From assembly GCF_026341815.1 (NCBI RefSeq), contig NZ_JAPENX010000001.1:5022001-5086000 (forward strand): a stretch of 64,000 nt of DNA, read 5' to 3'. Below, piece after piece: positions 51,550 to 60,109 of the stretch. Each line of letters begins with the position of its first letter. Within the stretch, counting starts at the first letter, position 1. The translations under genes and the position numbers were made by a program. Origin of the DNA: Streptomyces sp. NBC_00572. GTDB taxonomy: Bacteria > Actinomycetota > Actinomycetes > Streptomycetales > Streptomycetaceae. The notes beneath the pieces were generated by a model. It saw nothing but the letters and a program-made list of their open reading frames with translations. It did not search any database and had not been told where the DNA came from.

Positions 51550-53384
51550 CCGGGCCCGAGCAGAACAGGAACGGGCGGCCTGACGAGCGGACGCGCTGGA
51601 TCGACGGGGACCGCGACGACCGCGGCGGCCAGGGACGGGGGCGGGACGAGCGGGCTCGCGACGAACGGGCTCGTGACGAACGGCCGCAGGGCGAGCGGGC
51701 ACGGGACGGCCGCGACCGGGACGCCCGGGAGCGGCAGCGGTACACGGGTCAGCCGGGCGACGGTCAGCCGGGCGACGGTCAGCCGGGCGGCGGACAGCGG
51801 TACGACGGGCAGCGGTACGACGGACAGAACGGCGGTGGCCGGCACGCCGGTGGCCGCGACGACGACGAGGACCTGGACATGGACCCGGACGAGGACCTGG
51901 ACCGAGAGCAGGAACAGGGGCAGGGGAACGCGCGCGCACGGGGACAGGGCGGGCGCTGGGGCGGGGAGGCGGGCCGCGGTGCCGGGTCGGGATCCGGCAC
52001 GGGCGCGCGCCCGCGCGGTCCGCTGATCGCCGAGTACGCGCCCCCGTACCGGCACAGGAGCGGTCGGGTCGCCGCGGTGCTCCTCTACCGCAACGGTGGC
52101 CACCGGGTGGTCTGGCCGGACCGCAAGGAGGACGTGAACAAGCCCATGTTCAGCTCTCCGTACACCATCTTCGAGGTGCAACTCGGGCGCAACAGCACCG
52201 AGTTCAGGCTCCAGCTGCCGGCTGCCGGGGACGGTGTCTTCTTCGATGCCGTCGTCACGGTCCACTGGGAGGTGACCGACCCGCACCGCGTCGTGCAGGA
52301 ACAGGTCGAGGACGTCGCCGCGTTGCTGCACGACGAGCTCCTCGACCGGCTGCGCAGGCTCTCCCGGCGGTTCCGGATCACCGAGGCGCAGCGCGCCGAC
52401 GAGGCCGTCCGGGAGGAGCTGAGCGCCGGACGCCTCAGGTTCGGCGAGGACGTCGGGCTGCGGACCCGGGTTTATGTCTTCATCGACCTCGACGACTCCG
52501 TCAAGGCCGAGGTCTCACGCCGGGACAAGATCGGCGTCACCATGGAGGCCGACGCGCGCGCCGCCGAGGCGGAACGGCGCAGGGACGCCGCCGACCGGGC
52601 CCTGGTCGCCGACCGCGCCCGCGAGATGGAGACCCTCTTCCGGCGCGGCGATCTCGCCCAGATCGCCCACCACATGGCGATGAACCCCGACAAGCAGTGG
52701 GAGATCCGCACCCAGCTCCAGCGGGAGCGGCGCGAGGGCCAGGAGGACTACCTGGCCGTCTTCAACCGGCTCCTCGACACCGGAGTCCTCGAACGGCACG
52801 ACATCGGCGAGCAGATGTACCAGGTGCTCATGTACCTGCGGACCCAGACCGGCACCGTCATCGACGGCATCACCGACCGGGTCCTCAACCCCTCGGGCGG
52901 CACCCCGCCGGCCCGCCTCGCCCTGGAGAACGGGGTGCCGGAGCCGAGCCGGCCCGAGTGGTACGAGGAAGCGGAACCCCAGGACGCTCCCGACGACCCC
53001 CGGGTCTACGAGCCGACCCGCGTCGAGTCCGGCTCCGAGCGGGAACGCGAGCGGGGGAGGGCGCGCGAGCGGGGGAGGGCGCGCGAGCGGGGCCGCGACG
53101 GCGACGACCGGAACCGGGGCCGCTCGCGGGGCCGTCACGACGACGGCTTCGACGACGGGCACGACCGGTACGAGGACGCGGACGGGTACGGGCGGAGCAA
53201 CGCGTACGGCCGGAACGACGCGAACGAGCGGAACGACGCGTACGCGTCGAACGAACGGTACGACCGGTACGACCGCGAGGACCCCTACGACAGCGACGAA
53301 CGGCCCGACCGGCCCCGGCGGTCCTCCCGCCCCGCCCGCCCGGCCAGGCCCAGCTCCGAGTTCGACGACTGGGACGACGCATGA
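51546..53384 (+). CDS. SPFH/band-7-like protein with disordered ends
   Basis: 612 aa from ATG 51546, overlapping the preceding stop. Residues 1-155 are disordered with repeats RDERA and GQPGDGQ. Residues 160-340 resemble an SPFH domain: EFRLQLPAAGDGVFFDAVVT, VHWEVTDPHRVVQEQVEDVA, LLDRLRRLSRRFRITEA. A helical stretch follows (EADARAAEAERRRDAADRAL, MEMETLF-like). The last 140 residues are again highly charged, with RERGRA and NDAYA units. No membrane helix is seen, so it may coat or assemble at the membrane via partners. The SPFH call is by eye. Confidence 0.65.
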   Translation: MTGPEQNRNGRPDERTRWIDGDRDDRGGQGRGRDERARDERARDERPQGERARDGRDRDARERQRYTGQPGDGQPGDGQPGGGQRYDGQRYDGQNGGGRHAGGRDDDEDLDMDPDEDLDREQEQGQGNARARGQGGRWGGEAGRGAGSGSGTGARPRGPLIAEYAPPYRHRSGRVAAVLLYRNGGHRVVWPDRKEDVNKPMFSSPYTIFEVQLGRNSTEFRLQLPAAGDGVFFDAVVTVHWEVTDPHRVVQEQVEDVAALLHDELLDRLRRLSRRFRITEAQRADEAVREELSAGRLRFGEDVGLRTRVYVFIDLDDSVKAEVSRRDKIGVTMEADARAAEAERRRDAADRALVADRAREMETLFRRGDLAQIAHHMAMNPDKQWEIRTQLQRERREGQEDYLAVFNRLLDTGVLERHDIGEQMYQVLMYLRTQTGTVIDGITDRVLNPSGGTPPARLALENGVPEPSRPEWYEEAEPQDAPDDPRVYEPTRVESGSERERERGRARERGRARERGRDGDDRNRGRSRGRHDDGFDDGHDRYEDADGYGRSNAYGRNDANERNDAYASNERYDRYDREDPYDSDERPDRPRRSSRPARPARPSSEFDDWDDA

Positions 53385-53968
53385 CCACCGCCCCGGGGCC
53401 CGCGCCGGAGTCCGGTCCGCCTTCCGGTCAGCACTCCGGTCCGGACCCGTCCCTGACCGCCGCGCCCGCGCAGACATCCGCGCCCGCACCCACCCCCGTA
53501 CCCGCCGAGGAGCTCAGGTTCATGGCCGAGCGGCTGCTCGCCACCGTCCGCGAGGACATCGGCCGGGCCGACACCAAGGCCGCGATCCTGCTCTCCGGCG
53601 CCCTCGCCTTTCTCGCGGTCGTCTTCTCCGGAGACCGGGCCCCGTGGCCCGACTCCGGAGCAGGGCTCGTCCTCCTGCTCGTCGCCGGAGCGCTCTGGAC
53701 GGCCGGCGTCCTGATGCTCGTCTCGGTGGTGCTGCCCCGCACGCGGATAGGGGCCGACCGCACGTTCCTGCGCGAGCTGACGGCCGGGCCGTCGGAGACC
53801 GCGCTGCGTGAGCGGCTCGCCGCCCCCGGCGCGGACGCCACCGGCTGGCTCCTCGAACAGGCCAGCGTGCACGGCCTCGTGCTCGCGGCGAAGTACCGGT
53901 GGCTGCGCCTGGGCGTCTCCGCGCTCGCGCTCGGCGCCCTCCTGGCCCTCTTCAGCGAACTGTGGTGA
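53381..53968 (+). CDS. PycTM-like membrane effector (Pycsar type)
   Basis: 195 aa from ATG 53381, overlapping the preceding stop. After 45 Pro/Ala-rich residues comes the family signature: an amphipathic helix (RFMAERLLATVREDIGRADT) ending in ADTKA (residues 63-67) and running into a membrane helix. Two further hydrophobic segments follow (LVLLLVAGALWTAGVLMLV and LGVSALALGALLALF). This matches the Pycsar effector TM domain (formerly DUF5706), which in Pycsar defence is opened by cyclic pyrimidine nucleotides and damages the membrane. The cyclase-like gene at the operon start could provide the signal. Confidence 0.75.
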   Translation: MTTAPGPAPESGPPSGQHSGPDPSLTAAPAQTSAPAPTPVPAEELRFMAERLLATVREDIGRADTKAAILLSGALAFLAVVFSGDRAPWPDSGAGLVLLLVAGALWTAGVLMLVSVVLPRTRIGADRTFLRELTAGPSETALRERLAAPGADATGWLLEQASVHGLVLAAKYRWLRLGVSALALGALLALFSELW

Positions 53969-56409
53969 GAGAGAACATGCAGTGGACCAACAAGGGGGGC
54001 GTCCTGCTCCTCGCCGGGGCGCTCCTCGCGCTCTCCGGCCCGCTCGCGGCGACCACCGCCTCGGGCGCGCCCGGCGGTCCCGGGGCGAACGCCTTCCCCC
54101 GTACCGCCGCCACGCAGGCCGACCCGCCCGAAGGACCCGACCCGATCGACTTCGCCGTCGTCGTCGACCAGTCGGCGAGCCTCGCCGACAAGGACCTGGC
54201 ACGCGAGACCGAAGCGGCGGCGCTGCTCGTCCAGGGCGAGATATCGGAGCGCTCCCGGGCCGCCGTCATCGGCTTCGGCAGCTCGGAGAAGCGCGGCCAG
54301 TCGCCCGTACGCGAGGTCTGCCCGCTCACCGTCGCCGACGCGGCGGGCCGTGAGCGACTCAGCGACTGCGTCCAGGAGCTGGGGCGGCGCGACGAGGCCC
54401 GGATGGGTCCCGGGACCGACTTCCCGGCGGCCGTACGCCAGGCCGTCACCCGCCTCACCGGAGCCGGACCCGGGCCCGGAAAGGGCACCGGCACCGGCGG
54501 GACCAAGGAGCCCGCCGCCCCCAAGGTCGTCTTCCTGCTCACCGACGGCAAGCTCGACGTCGCCGACAGCCCCGAGTACGGCACCGACCGCGAGAGCCGC
54601 CAGTCCAACGGAGCGCTGCGCCTCACCGAGGAACTCGCCCGCGCCCGCGCGGCCGGCGTGCAGATCTGGCCCCTCGGTTTCGGCAGCGAGATCGACCGCG
54701 CCGCCCTCACCGCCATGGCCCAGGGCGGCTACCGGGGCGCCTGCTCCGAGATCCCCGGCTCCGACCCGCGCATGCGGGTCGTCGACACCTCCGCCGAGAT
54801 CGACAAGGCGCTCCAGGAGACCTTCGCCGCCGCCCGCTGCGCCCGGATCGCGCACGGAACCGTCGGCAAGCCGCCCGCCGACCTGACCGTCACCATCCCG
54901 CCCATCGCCACCGACGGCTCCCTCACGGTCGCCAAGCACGACCCGAAGGTGCAGGTCACCTACTTCGACCCGGCGGGCCGCAAGGTGCCCCTCCGGGGCG
55001 AGTTCGACGGCTCCACCTTCGAGGTGAGCGGACAGAACGGCCCGGTCGAGGCGCTGCGGGTGAAGAACCCGCTGCCCGGTGCCTGGCGGGTGCACATCGA
55101 GGCGCCGGAGGGCCACCGCGACCGTGAGGTCGCCGTCCGGGCGATCTGGCAGGGCCGGCTGCAGTCCGCCGTCGTCCTCGACCCGGCGTCCCCGCGCGCG
55201 GGGGAGCAGGTGAAGGTCGAGGTGCAGATGCAGACCCGGCGGGGGGTCGTCATCACCGACCCGCGTCAGCTCGCCGGTCTCTCGGTCGCGGCCGACCTGA
55301 GCGGGGACGGCTTCCGGCCCGTCAGCTTCAAGCTCACCGACGACGGGAAGGCCCCCGACGCCAAGGCCGGCGACGTCCGGTTCACCGGCACGCTCACCAT
55401 CCCCGCGAGCGCCACCGGCTACCTGGAGATCGTCACCCGGATGGAGGCGCCCGGGATCACCTCCGACCGGCGCCCGCTGCGCACCCGTCTGGCCGAGAAC
55501 GCGCCGTTGGTGACCGCGGCCGTCACCGTCGACGGGGCCACCGTGCACCCCGGAGCCACCGTCCGCGGCACCCTCGACGTCACCAACAACGACTCCGCGC
55601 CGCGCACCCTGCGGCTCGCCTTGGCGAACCAGACCCCGGGCGCCGAGCTCGCCGTCTCCCCGGCGACCGTCACGGCCCCGCCGAACAGCAGCACCCGGAT
55701 CCCCTTCACCGTCACCCTCGGGAAGGACACGCCCTTCGGCGCGCTCGCCGGACAGGTCACCGTCGTGGACACCGCGGACAGCGACCGCCCCCTGCGTGGC
55801 GCCTTCCTGAACGTCCAGGTGGTGGAGCCGCCGACCTGGTGGGAGCGCTGGTGGAAGGCCGTGGCCGGCGGGGCCGCCCTCGCCCTCGTCATCGGCATCT
55901 TCGTCGTCATCTGGTTCATGGCCAGGCGCCGCAGCCGCGACCTCACCGGCTTCACGCTCGAACTCCGCCAGGGCGAACGGTCGCTCGACTCGCTGACCGT
56001 CCGCCGGGGGCAGAGCCCGGGCGGTGTCTTCGCCTTCGCCGTCGACGAACCGTACGGCACGCCGCCCACACTCCGCCGGATGCCCGGCGGCGGCTCCTCC
56101 GCGGCCCATGTGCTGCGCCGCAACGGCAACGGCGAGATGCAGCTGCGCTCCCGGGGCGCGGGGCAGGTCCCCGTGAGGACCGGCGAGCCGGTCGGGCTCG
56201 GTGACCACGAGCTGGTCGTACGGGGCGGCCGCCCGACGCCGACCCGCGGCCGGGGCACGCCGTGGCTCCGTCGCCCCCGCCGTACCGGCCCCCGCCCCGG
56301 CCCGGGAGGCGGCGGCACGGGCGATACGGGCTCGGCTTCCGGTTCCTTCTCCGGAGCGGGCACGGAGGGCTCGTCCGGAGACGCGAGCCAATACGACGGC
56401 AACTTCTGA
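53965..56409 (+). CDS. Secreted/membrane vWA-domain protein
   Basis: 814 aa from GTG 53965 (GTGA overlap); ATG 53977 is an alternative start. A signal sequence or anchor (GGVLLLAGALLALSGPLAAT) is followed by a von Willebrand A domain with a complete MIDAS: DQSAS starting at Asp68, the Thr in GTDFPAAV, and the Asp in LLTDGKLD. Extracellular Ig-like domains follow (residues 310-610). One membrane helix (ALALVIGIFVVIWFM, residues 630-650) leads to a cytoplasmic part of about 165 residues ending Gly/Ser-rich. It could join extracellular sensing to the cytoplasmic machinery of the operon. Confidence 0.82.
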   Translation: MRENMQWTNKGGVLLLAGALLALSGPLAATTASGAPGGPGANAFPRTAATQADPPEGPDPIDFAVVVDQSASLADKDLARETEAAALLVQGEISERSRAAVIGFGSSEKRGQSPVREVCPLTVADAAGRERLSDCVQELGRRDEARMGPGTDFPAAVRQAVTRLTGAGPGPGKGTGTGGTKEPAAPKVVFLLTDGKLDVADSPEYGTDRESRQSNGALRLTEELARARAAGVQIWPLGFGSEIDRAALTAMAQGGYRGACSEIPGSDPRMRVVDTSAEIDKALQETFAAARCARIAHGTVGKPPADLTVTIPPIATDGSLTVAKHDPKVQVTYFDPAGRKVPLRGEFDGSTFEVSGQNGPVEALRVKNPLPGAWRVHIEAPEGHRDREVAVRAIWQGRLQSAVVLDPASPRAGEQVKVEVQMQTRRGVVITDPRQLAGLSVAADLSGDGFRPVSFKLTDDGKAPDAKAGDVRFTGTLTIPASATGYLEIVTRMEAPGITSDRRPLRTRLAENAPLVTAAVTVDGATVHPGATVRGTLDVTNNDSAPRTLRLALANQTPGAELAVSPATVTAPPNSSTRIPFTVTLGKDTPFGALAGQVTVVDTADSDRPLRGAFLNVQVVEPPTWWERWWKAVAGGAALALVIGIFVVIWFMARRRSRDLTGFTLELRQGERSLDSLTVRRGQSPGGVFAFAVDEPYGTPPTLRRMPGGGSSAAHVLRRNGNGEMQLRSRGAGQVPVRTGEPVGLGDHELVVRGGRPTPTRGRGTPWLRRPRRTGPRPGPGGGGTGDTGSASGSFSGAGTEGSSGDASQYDGNF

Positions 56410-56431
56410 ACGGGTCACCGAGGAGAACGAC

Positions 56432-59400
56432 ATGAAGATCTACCAGCCCATGCTCTTCGTCGGCCTCGGCGGCACCGGCGGCAAGATCGGTACCGAGCTC
56501 GAACGCAGTCTGCGCCGGGACCTGTGCGGACCCGACGGCACCGACCTGATCGACGGCGGCCGCCGCCTGCCCTTCCAGCTGCCCGACTGTCTCCAGTTCG
56601 TCTACGCCGACTTCAGCGAGGCCGAGCTGCTCAGCTACCCGCAGTTCAAGGCGAAGGGAGCCGAGGGCGCCGCCTTCGCCCGAACCTCCCGGATCGTCCG
56701 CGACCTGCTGCCCACCGACTTCGACTCCTCGCCCGAGGTGACGCGCATGCTGCGCGTCACCGTCCCCGTGGAGACCCGGCTGTGGCTGCCGCCACAGGCC
56801 CGCCAGCCACGCGTCGCCCCGCTGAACAGCGGCGCCGGGCAGCTGCCGACCGTCGGGCGTTCCGCGCTCTTCGCGACCCTCCGCTCCGGGCTCGAACCCG
56901 TCCTGCGCCAGCTCCGTGAGGCGATCGGGGCCATCGGCCAGTCGGCGGGCGACCTGCGGAGGGTAGGTGGCGGCCGGATCCGGGGCTGCGACGTGTTCGT
57001 CGCCTTCTCCGTCGCCGGCGGCACCGGGGCGGGCATCTTCTACGACTTCATCCATCTCATCGGGCACGAGTTCCGCAACGCCGGGGTGCCCGGGGTGAAG
57101 ATCTACCCGCTCGTCGTCATGCCCTCCGCCTTCCCGCCCGAGGGCGGCGGCGGACGCGAGGCCGAACTCAACTCCGCTCGCGCCCTCGTGGACCTCTCGC
57201 GGCTCGTCGACGACCAGAACGTGCCCGACGCCCTCGACCAGGTCGGCGACGTCGAGGACCGCGGGCGACTCAGCGTCACGTACCCCGGCGACGGCGTCGT
57301 CGCGCTGCGGCCCGCCACCATGCAGACCGCCTTCCTCTTCTCCAAGCCCTCCGTCATCAACGGCGAGGACCTGCGGCGCTCCATCGCCGCCATGGTGATG
57401 TCGCTGATCGGCACCGACCTCGGCCAGGACACCGGCTCGGCGACCCGCGCCGAGGACGACTACCAGTCCTTCGCCGCCAGCTTCATCAACAAGAGCGTGG
57501 AACGCTCCACCCCGGCCCGTACCGGCATCGGCTACCGCGGCATGTCCACCAGCCTCGCCGCGTCCCTCACCGTGCCCGTCGACGACCTCGCCGAGATCGT
57601 CGCCGCACGGCTGCTCGCCCAGGCCGTGCGCGGCATGACCGAGCGCGCCAGGCGGCCCGACCGGGAGGGACAGGACCACGTCAGGGAGCTGTTCAACCGC
57701 TCCGCCATCGGTCGCCTCTGGACCCGGGACGCCCCGGACGTCCCCCTGCCCGAGCAGATCCCCCGGGGGAAGTCGAGGATCACCCAGGAACTGCGCAACC
57801 GGCTCGGGGACATGGAGGAGGCCCTGCGCCGCCTCGACGCCGGTCTCGCCCGGGAGATCCCGCGCCTCACCGAGGACTTCAGGCCGAGCACCGGGGTCCG
57901 CGAACTCCTCGGCTCCATGGATCCGTTCCAGGTCGAAGTCATCCTGACGGGCCTGCCCGGTCACCCCGACCGGGTGGCGAGGGAAGGCTTCACCGGCATG
58001 ATCGACAACCGGCGCAACGAACCCGAACGACCGCCGAACGTCCACACCGCCGCCCCCGGCATCCCCCCGATCAAGGGCGCGGTCGGCGGGGTCGTACCGG
58101 CCCGGTGGAACGACCCCGACGTCCAGGACGCGCTCGCCGCCCAGCAGGCCTGGTACCAGTGGCGGGCCCGGACCCTCTGGCACCACGGCTGGCAGGCCGG
58201 TGAATCCCAGTGGCGGCCCGCCCTGCACAAGGCCGGCTCCGAGGTCGCCGAACTCACCAAGGCGCTCCGCGCCCACGAGCAGGACGAGCCCAAGGCCTTC
58301 GCCGACAGCCGTCGCGGCCTCTACCGCGACGACCGCGCCGGCATCGCCTACCTCCTGCCCCCGCAGAACACCCTGCGCGCCTTCTACGACGACGTCATCG
58401 ACCGGCTCGCCCAGAGCGAGGGCCTGCCCGAGGCCGCCGACGCCGCGACCCTGCTCGGCCGGCTCGTCGGCCCCGACGACTGGCGGCGGGCCCTCGACGC
58501 GGTCCGCCGACAGCCCGGCGCGGCGGTGAAGGAGATCAAGCAGGTCGTCGAACGGCGGGTCAAGCGGCTCTTCGGCGAGGCCAACGAGGACGCCTTCGCC
58601 CGCCCCCTGCTGCCCTCCATGGAACTGCTGCTCCGGGCCGCCGCGGGCGACGAGACCGCCGAGGCGAAGATCGACCCGCGCTGGCTCGACCAGTTCCGTT
58701 CGCGTCTCGCCGGCCTCATCCCGGTGGGCTTCGTCCCGGACGGCAGCGGCCCCCTCAAGATCCTCATCGTGCATCCGGCGAGCGAGTCCGACGGCCGGGC
58801 CCGCGACTACCTGGAGCAGGCACTCAACCTGCCCGGCCGGGTCACCCCGGAGAGCCGGGCCGGCGACACCGACGCCATCACCGTCGTCTTCTTCCGCAGC
58901 GGCATGAACCTCACCGACATCTCCGAGGTCCGCAACATCCTCAGCCTCTGGTCCGAGGCCCGCGACTCGGCCGGCGAGGACGACTTCCTGCACTGGCGCC
59001 AGCGCCTCGGCTACCAGGACGACTGGCTGGTCTCCACCGAACACGACCGGCAGCGCATCCTGCACCGGCTTCTCTGCGCCATGTGGAACGGGCACATCGA
59101 CACCGAGGGCCCGGCCGGCTCGCCCCACCGCGTCCGCATCCGGCTCCAGGACGGCGAGTCCGCGACCATGACCCTGCGCCTGGAGGACTTCGACGGCTCG
59201 CTCACCAGCTGGGCGGGGCTGCTGCGCGCGTACGAGCGGTGGGCGCTGCTCGACGAGGGGCAGATCATCGAGCAGTTCTGCGAACGCCTCATGCAGGCCC
59301 TGCCCAAGGGGCTCGCGCAGGTCCCGGTGCCGCCGTCACCGCTCTTCACCCACTTCGTGGAGCAGGTCGCGCCGCGCCAGCTCGGCCTGATCGACCGACT

Positions 59401-60109
59401 CGTCGCCGAATACGGCGAGTACGGCGAAACCGACACCGAATGGCTGGCCCCGATCCGCCACTTCTGGGAAGTCACCTTCCCCGGCGCCCTCGACATGCGC
59501 TTCCCGAGGGCGGCCCGTGCGACCCGGGCGAGCCTGCGTGCCCTGTACGAACGGCACGCCTCGCGCGCCGGGGTGACGCAGGGGCAGGGCCAGGGTCAGC
59601 AGGGGCCGGGACAGGTGAAGCCGCCGGGGCAGCGTCAGGGCCACGGGCAGGGCCAGGTCCAGGGCCACGGTTACGGGCAGGGACCGAGCCACGGCCACCG
59701 GCCCGCGCAGGACTTCGGTCCACAGGGAGCGCACAGGCGTGAGGGGTACGAGTACGGCCCCGGCCCCGTGAGCGAGAACGGGGTTCGCCCCGAGTGGGAG
59801 AACCGCCCCGGTCCGGGGAGTGAGAACGGTGCACGCCCCGAGTGGGAGAACCGCCCCGCCCCCGGGAGCGAGAACGGCGCCCGGCCCGCGTACGGGAACG
59901 GCACCGTGCCCGATCCCCGTACCGCCTACGGGAACGGAGACGCCCCCGGCCCCGGTCCCGGTCCCGCCGCCGGTCCCGCCGCGGGGTCGCCCCAGCAGGC
60001 CGGGTCCTCCGCCTTCGAGGAGGACTGGGAGCAGGAACCCGAGCCCGACTTCGGACCCTATGACGACGACGGGTCCTACTACCGCGACCGGGCCGGGGAG
60101 GCGGAGTGA
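56432..60109 (+). CDS. Large tubulin-like GTPase
   Basis: 1225 aa from ATG 56432 with GAGGAG upstream, 22 nt after the vWA gene. The N-terminus (LFVGLGGTGGKIGTELERSL) and the glycine loop AGGTGAG (residues 195-201) match the Tubulin_2 type of bacterial tubulin-like proteins, not FtsZ. Residues 1-450 should be the GTPase; the next 600 are helical and unassigned. The C-terminal 170 residues are disordered: a Gln/Gly-rich part (GQGQGQQGPGQ) and then 16-residue repeats with SENG, RPEWENRP. It may form filaments or act as a large nucleotide switch at the membrane. Confidence 0.82.
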   Translation: MKIYQPMLFVGLGGTGGKIGTELERSLRRDLCGPDGTDLIDGGRRLPFQLPDCLQFVYADFSEAELLSYPQFKAKGAEGAAFARTSRIVRDLLPTDFDSSPEVTRMLRVTVPVETRLWLPPQARQPRVAPLNSGAGQLPTVGRSALFATLRSGLEPVLRQLREAIGAIGQSAGDLRRVGGGRIRGCDVFVAFSVAGGTGAGIFYDFIHLIGHEFRNAGVPGVKIYPLVVMPSAFPPEGGGGREAELNSARALVDLSRLVDDQNVPDALDQVGDVEDRGRLSVTYPGDGVVALRPATMQTAFLFSKPSVINGEDLRRSIAAMVMSLIGTDLGQDTGSATRAEDDYQSFAASFINKSVERSTPARTGIGYRGMSTSLAASLTVPVDDLAEIVAARLLAQAVRGMTERARRPDREGQDHVRELFNRSAIGRLWTRDAPDVPLPEQIPRGKSRITQELRNRLGDMEEALRRLDAGLAREIPRLTEDFRPSTGVRELLGSMDPFQVEVILTGLPGHPDRVAREGFTGMIDNRRNEPERPPNVHTAAPGIPPIKGAVGGVVPARWNDPDVQDALAAQQAWYQWRARTLWHHGWQAGESQWRPALHKAGSEVAELTKALRAHEQDEPKAFADSRRGLYRDDRAGIAYLLPPQNTLRAFYDDVIDRLAQSEGLPEAADAATLLGRLVGPDDWRRALDAVRRQPGAAVKEIKQVVERRVKRLFGEANEDAFARPLLPSMELLLRAAAGDETAEAKIDPRWLDQFRSRLAGLIPVGFVPDGSGPLKILIVHPASESDGRARDYLEQALNLPGRVTPESRAGDTDAITVVFFRSGMNLTDISEVRNILSLWSEARDSAGEDDFLHWRQRLGYQDDWLVSTEHDRQRILHRLLCAMWNGHIDTEGPAGSPHRVRIRLQDGESATMTLRLEDFDGSLTSWAGLLRAYERWALLDEGQIIEQFCERLMQALPKGLAQVPVPPSPLFTHFVEQVAPRQLGLIDRLVAEYGEYGETDTEWLAPIRHFWEVTFPGALDMRFPRAARATRASLRALYERHASRAGVTQGQGQGQQGPGQVKPPGQRQGHGQGQVQGHGYGQGPSHGHRPAQDFGPQGAHRREGYEYGPGPVSENGVRPEWENRPGPGSENGARPEWENRPAPGSENGARPAYGNGTVPDPRTAYGNGDAPGPGPGPAAGPAAGSPQQAGSSAFEEDWEQEPEPDFGPYDDDGSYYRDRAGEAE

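Noticed and set aside
48706..51939. 1077-codon minus-strand frame, and similar ones at 53428-56433, 55952-59128 and 60801-63902
   Set aside because: All lie opposite genes with clear motifs, good starts and coupled overlaps; they are shadows of the operon.
56432..60109. FtsZ or eukaryote-like tubulin
   Set aside because: The glycine loop fits the tubulin superfamily, but the length, N-terminus and genomic context fit the Tubulin_2 type of bacterial proteins; the division gene cluster is absent.
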